Of a DNA stretch of 64,000 nucleotides, positions 1 to 13,310 are shown piece after piece (the first letter of the stretch is position 1; the number at the start of each line of letters is the position of its first letter). The notes beneath the pieces were generated by a model, which saw only the letters and a list, made by a program, of their open reading frames with translations, was not told where the DNA came from and searched no databases. Both the position numbers and the translations under genes were made by a program. This stretch comes from Artemia franciscana. Its lineage: Eukaryota > Arthropoda > Branchiopoda > Anostraca > Artemiidae. Location of the stretch: assembly GCF_032884065.1 (NCBI RefSeq), contig NC_088867.1, positions 28,143,507-28,207,506 on the forward strand, given 5' to 3'.

Positions 1-338
1 CCCGCCTGTGCCCCCGGCGTCCCCGTTGTAGTTGTGTCCCGGACGTCATTTATATTCCCTGTGTCCCGGTCGTGATTTGTGTCCGGGTGTCCCAGTCTGT
101 AATTACTCTTTGAGGTTCCCGGTCGTCATTTATATTCCCTGTGTCCCGGTCGTCATTTGTGTCCCGGTATGTAATTTCATCAGTTGACAAACATGACGTC
201 AGTCGACAAACAACTTCATGACGCATACAGCTGAATCCTTATAATGACGTCAGTCGACAAACATGACGTCAGTCGACACACAAACATGACGTCATTCGAC
301 ACACACACACACAGACAACTTATTTTTATATATATAGA
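1..338 (-). mobile_element. Helitron 5' end, truncated by the window edge
   Basis: Read on minus, the element starts with TC at 338-337 and continues TATATATATAAAAATAAG, then TTGTCTGTGTG. This is the same 5' terminus as the Helitrons at 45466 and 47135. The base outside the TC is A, as expected for A^T insertion. Four TGACGTCA motifs follow (287-294, 264-271, 245-252, 194-201). From about 180 down to 1 it contains the same GGGACACAGGG-type minisatellite found inside the other copies. The replicase N-terminal part seen in the 45466 copy is missing. Confidence 0.8.
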
Positions 339-3639
<3,301 letters not shown>

Positions 3640-3640
<1 letters not shown>

Positions 3641-4423
3641 ATCCTTTGTTATCTCACACTGGGCTTTTTGGAGATAACATGCAATCTTTTTACGTTTTTG
3701 CACAGCGGCGTAAGTGTGAGTATCTTCAAAATTGTAAAATTTTTGTACGCAAATTCGGCAGTATCTGCCAAATAGAGAGGCACAGTATCAGAACCAAATA
3801 AAGTCAAAAGAGGTGTAAGGCAAGAAAGTATTCTTAGTCCTTTCATTTTCAGACATGCAATCTCTAAGATTCTAAACCACATCTCTTAATCTCTTCTACT
3901 TTGCAGTACCAACTTATGTTACATAGCTTACGACGATCATGTTCTTCCGCTCAGCAGATCGAAGGCAGACTTGTAAGGTAACCTGAATAGAGTGCAAAGT
4001 GAATTTCGGTCTATCGGACGTATCGAAAAGTATGAGTTCCTAAGTTTCAACACAGCTAAAAATGACAGGTTTACCCGTGGAAATTATTCGGTTCCTGTTG
4101 TGTCATACTTGAAATATCTTGGCTTCATTATTTCAGAAAAGCTGCACAAAACCAGGCAAACCGCTGTGAAGGTCACAACCGTCGCCATTAAACGTGATTA
4201 CAAGACTGTTGTTCCAAATGGGGGTGGTACTTCAGGATATCGCTTGCTTCAATTTATCGTTCAGTGTACCAACCCTACGTTAGTTCCCTCGCCAGTGCGT
4301 TTAATCTACTTACCGAGAGTGACACCGGTAAAATCGATAGGTGCTATCTTAGATAAGCAAAGTTTCTATTGTTTATTCCTAAGCGGTGCCAAAATTCTCG
4401 TCATGAAAAATTTGGAATTATGA
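3640..4423 (+). pseudogene. Degenerate LINE reverse transcriptase fragment (CR1/Jockey-like)
   Basis: Plus-strand translation shows the RT order KVKRGVRQES-ILSPFIF (about 3800-3850), then CYIAYDD (about 3917-3937), then EFLSFNTAKND, VSYLKYLGFIIS and a TRQTAVKVTTVAIKRDY tail. These match the RGVRQG-LSP, YADD and 'YLG-I' blocks of non-LTR retrotransposon RTs. The catalytic YADD has become AYDD by loss of one codon, an in-frame TAA follows shortly after, and frameshifts lie upstream of about 3800. The copy is dead. The clade is inferred only from general similarity. Confidence 0.8.
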
Positions 4424-4849
4424 ATCCAGTCAAAGAGTGGTCGTCAACTTTCTTTTGACAAAATGTGTCGAAATGCTAATTTTTTAATCTGTCGAGGTAG
4501 AAACGTGTGTTTCTTTAGGAATGAGAACGTTACTACACCTCCTTGAGGCTAGTATGTAGTGTAACATCCTATTTGAGGAAAAACAAAAAGTGATCCTTAT
4601 GTGTACCTCATGGGCTCCTAAGCACCAGCCGATATACTCATATGTGGTATACAGCGGAAAGAGTAGAGAAAATCCTGCTACAAGACGATACTGTATGAAT
4701 TAAATATGAGTGGTGGTTTGACCTCAATTTGAGGTTCTCATTTCGAGAATATCGAAGACGTCGCAAGAATTGTGAGCCCTACTGAAAATCCAACATCTCA
4801 GGATCAAAAATACAAAATTTGCTTCGATTGAATATCTAAACACCGTAGG

Positions 4850-5454
4850 ATGACGATCATTTTCATACTAATTCTGGCGGCTCTCCTGTACGGGTTATCT
4901 TCGATATAGTTAGCAATCAAGTTCTGTAACTGACCTTCAGTAACACTGTCAGGAACGAAAGGGGCAATTCCATAATGGACTGAAACTTTTAGCTCTAGTC
5001 TTAGCGATTGGTCCTTAGATTTGATAGCATCAGCTACAGCAGTAGCTTCATTTTTATTACTTACGACGAGGCGCCAAGTATCTTTTCCGGTCTAACCTTA
5101 GTTACTGCCAACTTTGAGTCACCACACGTTATCAATAAAAGTCTTGCGGCTTTTGGCTTCTTTCAGCTCTTTAGATGGATTCTTTAATATAACGGCAAAA
5201 GAGGGTCTGGATGACTGTGTGGAGGCTTGAGACAAAGAAGGTAACGGGTTGCGGTTCGACAGGACATAATTACCGAATTTGACATATAGTTCGTCAACTT
5301 TACGGTTAAACGTAGTAATTGATTCCCCTGTGACAACTGGTACTTCGTCAGGCTCGTACAGCGCGAAACGTGGTAGTAGTATCTACTTTTCATCACAATT
5401 TTCAAGAATTTTAAGCATGTCCAGACAGTTATATGCAGCTTTCTGTTGGTCATT
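4850..5454 (-). pseudogene. Degenerate LINE ORF1 (gag-like) fragment
   Basis: In one minus frame 5454-5119 reads NDQQKAAYNCLDMLKILENC, a stop, then RFALYEPDEVPVVTGES, FNRKVDELYVKFGNYVLSNR and ELKEAKSRKTFIDNVW. After a frameshift it continues with TWRLVVSNKNEATAVADAIK and IAPFVPDSVTEGQLQNLI. The style (Ser-rich linker, 'VVSNKNEA-VADAIK' domain) resembles the ORF1 proteins of arthropod non-LTR elements. There is no intact ORF. The longer open frames overlapping here on both strands are shadows. Confidence 0.55.
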
Positions 5455-5654
5455 TGGGCGATTCATTCAATTTGCAAAATTTCACAAAATTTTCTTTCCT
5501 TCCATTAACGCATCATTGCTAAAAAAAAAGTCCGCCCCGGTTTTCGCAATATCGGCGTGAACATTCCCCACATTGCGTGAGCAACCGCAAATAAATTTGC
5601 GGCCAGATTTTTTTCTCGTATTTTTATAAGCTCTTTGACAATCCTTGCGCAATT

Positions 5655-5840
5655 ATCGCTTCTCAGCCTTTGGGCAAAGACAGTGTAGTAGTTGTTCTCA
5701 TCATCTTAATATCTAATCCGGTCCATACATAGGGTCCAATTTATTAAACTGATTTTTAGAAACCAGAGGGATGTCGGGGCTTGCTCTGCTCCCTCCACGT
5801 GTTGTTCCGGTATTGCAGTATCTGTGGGATCGGCGCACCC
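5655..5840 (+). pseudogene. U2 snRNA-like sequence, full length (186 nt)
   Basis: Starts ATCGCTTCTCAGCC and ends CGGCGCACCC, as U2 does (about 188 nt). It contains the branch-point recognition segment GTGTAGTAG, the TTAATATCTAAT region, a Sm-like site (GATTTTTAG), the CTTGCTC stem segment and GGTATTGCAGTATC. The U6-pairing segment is altered (GGGCAAAGACAG instead of GGCTAAGATCA), so it is probably a pseudogene or repeat-embedded copy. Confidence 0.85.
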
Positions 5841-5864
5841 TTATCTAGGGGATTCATATATATT

Positions 5865-6027
5865 ATAGTCACCAGGCTGGAGAACTGCCTTGTTCATGAA
5901 CGAGGCGCTCCCAGGGTTAGGGCTCTTCATTACACTTTGGATTGACTGACCCCTGAGAATATTCCGAAATTGGGTAACTCAATAGCGTAATTTTTTGTGG
6001 GGGAATGCTTTTTCGTGAACCGGGGTC
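5865..6027 (+). pseudogene. U1 snRNA-like sequence, full length (about 163 nt)
   Basis: Matches U1 from ATA..CACCAGGC at the 5' end through TTCATGAACGAGG, GCTCCCAGGG, ATTACACTTTGGATTGACTG, ACCCCTGAG, the Sm site AATTTTTTGTGG, to a 3' stem ending CCGGGG. U1 is about 164 nt. The 5' splice-site-pairing segment reads AGTCACCAG rather than ACTTACCTG, so normal function is unlikely. It lies 24 nt downstream of the U2-like copy, on the same strand. Confidence 0.85.
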
Positions 6028-6491
6028 TATACATTGTAAAATATCATCCTTTAGGTTCTTTCACGTTTCATATATCATTTGGTTTAAAAGAAAAACTACA
6101 CAATTTGTTGTTATTGTTAAGACGATAATGCGACATGTAAACTTGATCTTTTAGGCCTTTTTGAAAAACATAATTTCTTGATAACTTCATATGTTTGAAA
6201 TACGGTGGAAAAATTGTCATTGAAAAGGGGCGTGTTTTCTTGGGTGTTTTATTAAAGAAACTGAAAGTACAACACAATTCGCATTCCCTGGGAATGTATA
6301 GCTGGGATCGGTTCACCCTTATCCAGGGAAAACCTAAGCTCATCCCTGCCAGTGTTTTTTACTATCAAGCATTTCAACTCTGATGCATTTATAAATTGTT
6401 GATAGAGAAATTTTAGAATCGTTAAACTATTTGATATAATTATAATTGATTTTAAAAAACAGATCAACATTTTGAATTGAAAGCACGGCCT

Positions 6492-6701
6492 TCATCCGCA
6501 AGCTTGGCAGTTGTAGCAGGGAGGAGGGAGAGGGAGAAACTTCTCGACGCGGATTAGTTCATACTCGATTATCGCTGCCGAGGAAATGACTGCTAATAAG
6601 TCGTCTCGACGTGAAAACCGAAGCTTAAAGGACCTAGTTTTGCCGATAGATTCTACAGTACCCTGCACCCCCGATACCAGAGTTGAACAGGTCATTCGCA
6701 C
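6492..6701 (-). pseudogene. LINE ORF1 C-terminal fragment with CCHC-like knuckle
   Basis: The minus-strand frame contains KTRSFKLRFSRRDDLLAVI, EYELIRVEKFLPLP and CYNCQACG. The 'R/V-E-F-P-P-x-C-x2-C' layout is typical of the zinc knuckle ending ORF1 of many non-LTR elements. It is cut by a stop exactly where the inverted-repeat arm begins. It may belong to the same family as the fragment at 4850-5454. Confidence 0.45.
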
Positions 6702-6966
6702 TCTAACATTCTGTGTCCCATATCAGATATGAAGCTTAGCCACCCAATTGCATGTGGCTGTTATTTCAGAGAGTATTGAAATACTGGTCTCTCATCACCA
6801 ACACCAAGCTTTTAGTTCGAATTTTGACGAGTTTTTTACAAATCAATTATAAGTCTCAAATAGCTTAACGACCAGTCGACTAGCAATTTAAAATTATGCA
6901 TTAGAGTTGAAATACTTCATAGTGAAAATTAAATAGCGGCCACGAGCTTAGGTTTACCCTACACAA

Positions 6967-7228
6967 GGGTGCGCCGATCCCATAGATACTGCAATACCGG
7001 GTCGACGCGAAGAGGGAGAGGAGCATACCCTTCCGGTTTCTAAAAATCAATTGAATAAACTGGGCCCTATGTATGGACCGTATTAGATATTAAGCTGATG
7101 AAAACAAATACTACACAATGATCTTTGCCCAAAGGCTGAGAAGCGATAATGCGCAAAGATTGTCGAAGACCTTACAAGAATACGAGTAACAAAGTTTGGT
7201 CGTAAACTTATTTGCGGCTGCCATCCTT
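6967..7228 (-). pseudogene. Third U2 snRNA-like copy with conserved 5' flank
   Basis: The U2-like body is 7147-6967 (181 nt), starting ATCGCTTCTCAGCC and ending CGGCGCACCC. About 75 bp upstream (7148-7228; GCCGCAAATAAGTTT, ACTCGTATTC, CGACAATCTTTGCGCA) also matches the flank of the copy at 5655 (about 5575-5654). Downstream there is shared flank but no U1. Shared non-transcribed flank suggests duplication at DNA level, not retroposition. Confidence 0.78.
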
Positions 7229-7329
7229 AAATAACATTTAATTAATTTATAAGCTTATTTTGCATTTTTCAAACAGTTCAAAACTTATCACACCATCTAA
7301 AAGTTAATTTTAAAATTTCTATGGTAAGC

Positions 7330-7875
7330 AAAAAATTATCAAGTCATACAAAATTGTCATCTTTAACACTACATTACCTGTAAGTTATAGTCCAGCTCAG
7401 AGACAAAAGTGGAAAAGACAAAATAAGAGCAGCAAAAAAAAAGAATATAGGCCATAAGTCAGAGACACGTAATTTTGCCATTTAGCAGCCAATAGTCGGA
7501 ACTAGTGTTGATAAATGGTGTCAATTCATGGTAATTAGTAGGAGAAGGGATAAAAAAAAGTTTTTAAAATCCAGAGAGGAGAATTCTGTTAAAAAAAACA
7601 AATTGTTTCTGCAGTACCTTCCCCCCCCCCCCACGATCACGAAGTTGAACAGATCATTCGCACTCCAATATTCTGGGCCCCGTGTTCTTATAAGCTTGTG
7701 ATTTTAGGCTCAATTTTTTCAATATATTTCAAACATGTGACTTTATCAAGAAATTATCATTTGCATACAACTGCATACAAACTGTCATTTAAAGCAAAAC
7801 AATGATCAAGTCTCCGTGGCGAAATCGATTAAGGCGCGAATGGAGCAGAAGCCATCTCTTAAAAATGGAAAAGTC
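7330..7875 (+). repeat. Left arm of a second inverted repeat, with tRNA-like end
   Basis: Its reverse complement recurs at about 9648-10195, for example CAGAGACAAAAG, TTTCTGCAGTACC, CATTCGCACTCC and the AAGCCATC segment. The right end (7812-7870) resembles the 5' half of a tRNA, with an A-box-like TGGCGAAATCGATTAAGG, but I find no B box. Part of it (about 7612-7700) also resembles 6645-6730. Confidence 0.7.
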
Positions 7876-8446
7876 CCCTTAGACAAAGATTGTTTCCCTG
7901 AAAATAAAATTTACTTAAAATTTTATTTTATTGAAAATAAAATAAAATTTAAAATTTTGAAAATATGTATGATGAAGGCCGTGCTTTCAATTCAAAACGT
8001 TGATCTGCTTTTTTTTAAATCAATTATAATTGTCTCGAACAGTTTAACGATACTAAAATTTCTCGATCAACCATTTGCAATTGTATCACAGTTGAAATGC
8101 TTGATAGTAAAAAAAAAACACTGGCAGGGATGAGATTAGGTTTTCCCTGGACAAGGGTGAACCGATCCCAGATACACATTCCCAGGAAATGCGATTTGTG
8201 TTGTGCTTTCAATTGCTTTAATAAAACACCCAAGAAAACACGCCTCTTTTCAATGACAATTCTTCGAACCTATTTCAAACATATGAAGTTATCAAGAAAA
8301 TATGTTTTTCAAAAAAGCCTAAAAGGTCAAGTTTACATGTCACATTATCGTCTTAACAATAACAAAAAATTGTGTAGTTTTTCTTTTAAGCTAAATAATA
8401 TGTGAAATATGAAAGAACCCAAAGGATGATATTTTACAATGTATAG

Positions 8447-8610
8447 ACCCGGGTTCACGCAAAAGCATTCCCCCACAACAAAAATTACGCTATTGAGTTA
8501 ACCAAATTCGGGGTATTCTCAGGGGTCAGTCAATCCAAAGTGCAATGGAAAGCCCTAATCCTGGGGGCGTCTCCGTCATGAACAAGGCAGTTCTCCAGCC
8601 TCGTGAGTAT
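8447..8610 (-). pseudogene. U1 snRNA-like sequence, directly fused to U2
   Basis: 164 nt, the canonical U1 length, starting ATACTCACGAGGCTGGAG on minus. It contains TTCATGACGGAG, CCCAGGATTAGGG, CACTTTGGATTGACTG, ACCCCTGAG and the Sm site AATTTTTG. The 5' end begins one base after the end of the U2-like copy. The splice-site-pairing segment is ACTCACGAG instead of ACTTACCTG. Confidence 0.86.
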
Positions 8611-8611
8611 A

Positions 8612-8799
8612 GTATGTGCCGATTCCACAGATCCTGCAATACCGGGACAACACGCGGAGGAAGCAGAGCAAGCCCCGACATCTCTATGGTTTCTAAAAAT
8701 CAGTTTAATAAACTGGACCCTATGTATAGACCGTATTAAATATTAAGCTGATGAGAACAAATACTACACTGTATCTTTGCCCAAAGGCTGAGAAGCAAT
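8612..8799 (-). pseudogene. U2 snRNA-like sequence upstream of the fused U1
   Basis: About 188 nt. It starts ATTGCTTCTCAGCC, retains GTGTAGTA, TTAATAAACTGGACC-type sequence on the opposite strand and GGTATTGCAGGATC, and ends CGGCACATAC where canonical U2 ends CGGTGCACCC. Confidence 0.85.
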
Positions 8800-8825
8800 A
8801 GTTGCGCAAGGATTGTCAAAGAGTA

Positions 8826-9647
8826 TGAGGCACTTTTGACTCATCTCACCAAAAGTGCACATATTGCCTTTTGGTGAGATGATCTTCCCCTTTAAGCATT
8901 CTTTGAAGTTTCAACTTAATACCCAAATCAGTTCTTGAGATGCGCGGTTTTAACAATTTTCATACCCATAGAATCTTTTGATTTAGCTCGAATTTCCCCT
9001 CAATACTGTAAATAAAGTAGTATGGTAGTAGTAATGGTGGTAGTTGTGGTAGTATTGGTAGCATGCAAATATTGCCTTTTTGATTATATCCCTTATCATT
9101 TTTTGAATTTTCCAAATTAATATACTCAGTTATTCCTTTGTTACACCCTTATGACAATCCTTATACACATAATGTGTTTTGATTTAGTTCAACACTCCCC
9201 TCAAGATTCTCTGAAAGGCTCACCTAAGTTTACCCCGTCTTCTTGGAAAGTAAAGTTCAAACATGCATACCTTTCTCATTAGCATATACTGTGTGTAGAC
9301 AATGAACGAGTTGCCTAGCTTACAGCCCTTGTCCCGAGGGCAATGGGGAGGTTAACAACCCCAAAGACATAATTACTGGACCTTTTAACAAAGTTGAACA
9401 AAATAGATCTCTTAAAATTTCGATCGGATATGTTTTGGGGAATGATAGGCTTGGGGGGGATTGATTGCCCTCCATTCATTTTTGACTCGTAAAAAGGGGA
9501 CTATAACTTCGGACTTCCAATAAATTGAGCTCCATCCGATCCAAAGCGTATATGACCACCCGTTCAATAAAACTTTATATGCCGCAGGGCATACCTTACA
9601 ACCCTTGCCCATGGGCTCTGAGGCATTGTGTGAAAATAATGTTTATG
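8826..9647. other. Diverged dispersed-repeat sequence, no gene seen
   Basis: Contains phrases of the dispersed family that is better preserved at 22850-25300 (TCCCGAGGGCAATGG, GACTCGTAAAAAGGGGAC) and a short GTA/GTG-rich tract at about 9018-9060. No exon is recognised. Confidence 0.45.
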
Positions 9648-10195
9648 CCTCGTAAGGGATTTTTCCGTTTTTAAGGGATGGCTTCCACTCCATTTGCACC
9701 TTAACCGATTGCGCCATGGAGGCTTGATGATTGTCTTGCTTTAAATGATAGTTTGTCTGCAGTTGTTGTGTTCATATCTGATAATTTTCATTTTGATTAA
9801 TTTTTTTTTGATTAATTTTTAATTAATTTATTTGATAATTTTAAAGAAATGTGATCAATTTCTTGATAAATTCACATGTTTGAAACATTTTGGAAGAATT
9901 GAGCTTAAAATCTTTAGCATATAAGAATATGGGGCCCAGAATATTAGAGTGCGAACGATCGGTTCAACCTTTGGATCTGGAGTTGGGGGTACTGCAGAAA
10001 CAATTTGTTTTTTCTTTAAAAAAAATTCTCCTCTCGGGATTTTCGAAAATGTTTTTTAATCCCCTCCCCTAATAACTACTGTGAATTGAGGCCATTGATC
10101 AACCCAAGTTGATTTTGTCTTTTCCGCTTTTGTCTCTGAGTAGGACTACTTACAGGCGATTCAGTTTTAAAGATGACAATTTTGTCAGCGGTCAT
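9648..10195 (-). repeat. Right arm of the second inverted repeat
   Basis: Reverse complement of 7330-7875. On minus, its tRNA-like end reads CTCCATGGCGCAATCGGTTA, which fits a Pol III A box better than the left arm does. It could be a worn tRNA-derived SINE head. Confidence 0.65.
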
Positions 10196-10907
10196 GATAA
10201 AATAATTAATAAAAAAACACGTTTTAAATGTTTTCACTTTTTTTTACCTTCATAAATAAAAATTATCACAACTATAAGGAATAAATATCAGTATATGTCA
10301 ATTAAACTGACAATCCACGGCCATTCGTTTTTTTTCTTTGAGTAAAGCGCAAATTATTTTATGGTCTTGAGAAGGCAGGGGGGTTATCAGCCATACTGAT
10401 GTTAATTTTTGCTCGTTGTGAGCTTGATTCGGCTATTTATTATAATTTCTCTTCTTTTTTAGTTTCATTTATTTATCGATAGTGATTTGTGGTAGTTTTA
10501 CGCTTGGAAGATTATTTGACCTTATTTTCTCTCATATTTGGCTAAATGGAGCTCTTAACTTTTCTTTGAAAAACTTGTTTTGCGGAAAAAGTTTTTAAAT
10601 TTACTTAGGCTTTTTACTTGAGTTACTCTTCAAGAATGATTAAATTTTAGAAAAAAGATTCAGGAAAATAATATTTAAAAAAGAGATACTTCTAAAATAC
10701 TTCCGCAAGTACTAAAGAGATGGAAGAAGCCCAGAGTGATTTTTCAAGAATTACTGCCATTTAATCAAAGTAGTTGGTTGGAAATATATTTAGTCAAAAT
10801 AGGCGGTGGGAAAAACTATATTTAAACAATTCTAATTCTAAATATTTTCACAAATATTACAGAGATGGAAAAAATCCTTCAATTGTTTTTAAAAAATCAT
10901 CGGTTTT
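10196..10907. other. No recognisable feature
   Basis: AT-rich, without coding signal or recognised repeat. Confidence 0.35.
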
Positions 10908-13310
10908 TATGGCACTTGGTATTAACCAAGTGACATAATATGTCACTTGGTTATAGCAATCGCCAATTCTGTTGGTTCCGGTTTTGCTACTTTAGGCACT
11001 TCCAGGTAAGCTAGGACGATGAAATTTGGCAGGCGTATCAGGGACATGACCAGCTTAAATTAGAAATAGTCGTTTTCCCAATTTGACCATCTGAGGGGAG
11101 GGAGTGGGGGGCCGGTTAATTCGTAAAAAATAGAAAAAATGAAGTAAATCCCGACTGAATCTGATGAGCTTGGGGGGAGTTGGAGGGGGGGAACCTAAAA
11201 TCTTGGAAAACACAGAGTGGAGGGATCGGGATGAAACTTGGTGGGAAAAATAAACACAAGTCCTAGATACATGATTGACATAAACGGAACGGATGCGCTT
11301 TCTTTGGGGTATTTGGAGGGTGGGAGGGGGGTAATTCTGAAAAATTAGGAAAAATGAGGTATTTTTAACTTACGAAACGGTGATCGGATCTCAATGAAAT
11401 TTGATGTTTAGAAGGATATCGTGTCTTAGAGCTCTTATTTTAAAACTTAACCGGATCTGGTGACATTGGGGGGGGGGAGTTGGGAGGGGGAAACCTAAAA
11501 CTTGGAAAACACTTAGAGTGGAGGGATCGGGATGAAACTTGGTGGGAAAAATAAACATAAGTCCTAGGTACATGATTGACATAAACGGAACGGATCCGCT
11601 CTCTTTGGGGTAGTTGGGGGGGGGTATTTCGGAAAAATTAGAAAAATGAGGTATTTTTAACTTACGAACGAGTGATCGGATCTCAATGAAATTTGATATT
11701 TAGAAGGATATCGTGGCTCAGAGCTCTTATTTTAAACCCGACCGGATCTGGTGACATTGAGGGGGGGAGTTGGGAGGGGGAAACCTAAAACTTGGAAAAC
11801 ACTTAGAGTGGAGGGATCGGGATGAAACTTGGTGGAAAAAATAAGCACAAGTCCTCGATACATGATTGACATAAAAGGAACGGATCCGCTCTCTTTGGGG
11901 TAGTTGGGGGAGGGGTTAATTCTGAAAAATTAGAAAAAATGAGGTATTTTTAACTTACGAACGAGAGATCGGATCTCAATGAAATTTGATATTTAGAAGG
12001 ATCTCGTGTCTCAAAGCAATTATTTTAAATTCTGACTGTATCTGGTGACATTGGGGGAAGTTTGGGGTGGGGGAACTTAAAATCATGGAAAACGCTTAGA
12101 TTGGAGAGATAGGGATGAAACTTGATGGGGAAAATAATCAGAAGTCTTACATTCGTGATTTACATAATTGGAACGGATCCGCTCTATTGGGGGGGGGGGG
12201 TCGATTATGAAAAATGAGAAAAAATGACGTATTTTTAACATACGAAGGAGTAATCGGATCTTCATGAAACTTCATAGTTACAAGGATCTCGTAACTCAGA
12301 TCTCTTATTTTAAATCTCAACCGGATCAAGCGTAATTGGGGGGGGGGGGCAGTTGGGGGGACCGGAAATCTTAGAAAATACTTAAAGCGGTGAGATTAGG
12401 ATGAAACTGGATGGGAAGAATAGAAACCTGTCTAAGATACGTGACTGACATAACCGGACCGGATCTGCTCTCTTTAGTGGAATTGGGGGGGGGGGAATTT
12501 TGAAAATAGAGGTATTTGTAACTTACGAAAGGGTGACTAGATCTTAATGAAATTTGATATTTAGAAGGATCTTGTGCTTTAAAGTTCTAATTTTAAATTT
12601 CCGACCAGATCCTGTGACATTGGGGGGAGTTGGGGGGGAGGAACTGGAATTTTTGGAAAACGTGAAAATTGGGGTATTTTTATCTTACGAATAGATGATC
12701 GGATCTAAATGAAATTTGATTTTTAGAAGGAATTTATGTCTCAGAGCTTTTATTTCAAATCCCGACCAGATCTTTTGACATTGGGGGGTGTTGGAGGTGG
12801 AAATCTTGGAAAAACACTTAGAGTGGAGGAATCGGGATGAAGCTTGGTGGATAGAATAGACAAATGTCCTTGATACGTGATTGACAGAATCGTACTGGAT
12901 TTGGTCTCTTTGGGGGAGTTGGGGGGAGGGCTTCAGTGATTTGGCGAGTTTGGTGCTTCTGGACGTGCTAGGACGATGAAAATTGGTAGGCGTGTCAGGG
13001 AGCTGCACAATTTGACTTGATAAAGTCGTTTTCCCAGATTCGACTATCTGGGGGGCTAAAGGGAGAGGAAATATCAGAAAAAATTAGGTATTTATAACTT
13101 ACGAGTGGGTGATCAGATCTTAATGAATTCTGATATTTAGAAGGACATCGTGACTCAGAGCTCTTATTTTAAATCCTGACCGGCATTAAGCCTCTTATTT
13201 TCCTTTTTAAATCAATCTATTGATTCATATAATTTTGTTAGAGCTCATACCATATGATCTCTTGGCTCTTAGCTCTTCTCGCCTCGTCACAAGTGCCATA
13301 TGAGCTCTTA
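10908..13310 (-). mobile_element. Composite satellite element, copy 1
   Basis: The left end carries ATGGCACTTGGTATTAACC, part of an imperfect palindrome (CACTTGGTATTAACCAAGTG). The right end carries CACAAGTGCCATATGAGCTC. The outer ATGGCACTTG / CAAGTGCCAT pair forms a short terminal inverted repeat. Between them run degenerate tandem units of about 290 bp, marked by CGGATCCGCTCTCTTTGGGG, ATCGGGATGAAACTTGGTGG and TTTGATATTTAGAAGGAT. This copy is inverted relative to the copies at 18187 and 38989. There is no transposase, so it is either non-autonomous or a satellite transposed with its edges. Confidence 0.75.

Larger units (their letters stand above)
5633..6497 (+). repeat. Left arm of a snRNA-bearing inverted repeat
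   Basis: The reverse complement of this arm recurs at 7972-8825. Arm contents in order: a 22-bp 5' flank (TCTTTGACAATCCTTGCGCA), a U2-like copy, a U1-like copy, about 270 bp of spacer, a second U2 3' end only (about 6296-6319, GGGATCGGTTCACCC), and about 175 bp of U2 downstream flank ending GGCCTTCATC. The arms are diverged, so the duplication is not recent. Confidence 0.85.
7972..8825 (-). repeat. Right arm of the snRNA-bearing inverted repeat
   Basis: Reverse complement of 5633-6497. It holds the abutting U2-U1 pair and a second, 5'-truncated U2 end (about 8152-8178). It sits between the two arms of the other inverted repeat, so the two palindromes interleave. Confidence 0.85.

Noticed and set aside
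5633-5654. U6 snRNA-like TGCGCAAGGAT on the strand opposite to U2
   Set aside because: Only about 12 nt match the U6 3' half and the rest is absent. Probably chance inside the conserved flank.
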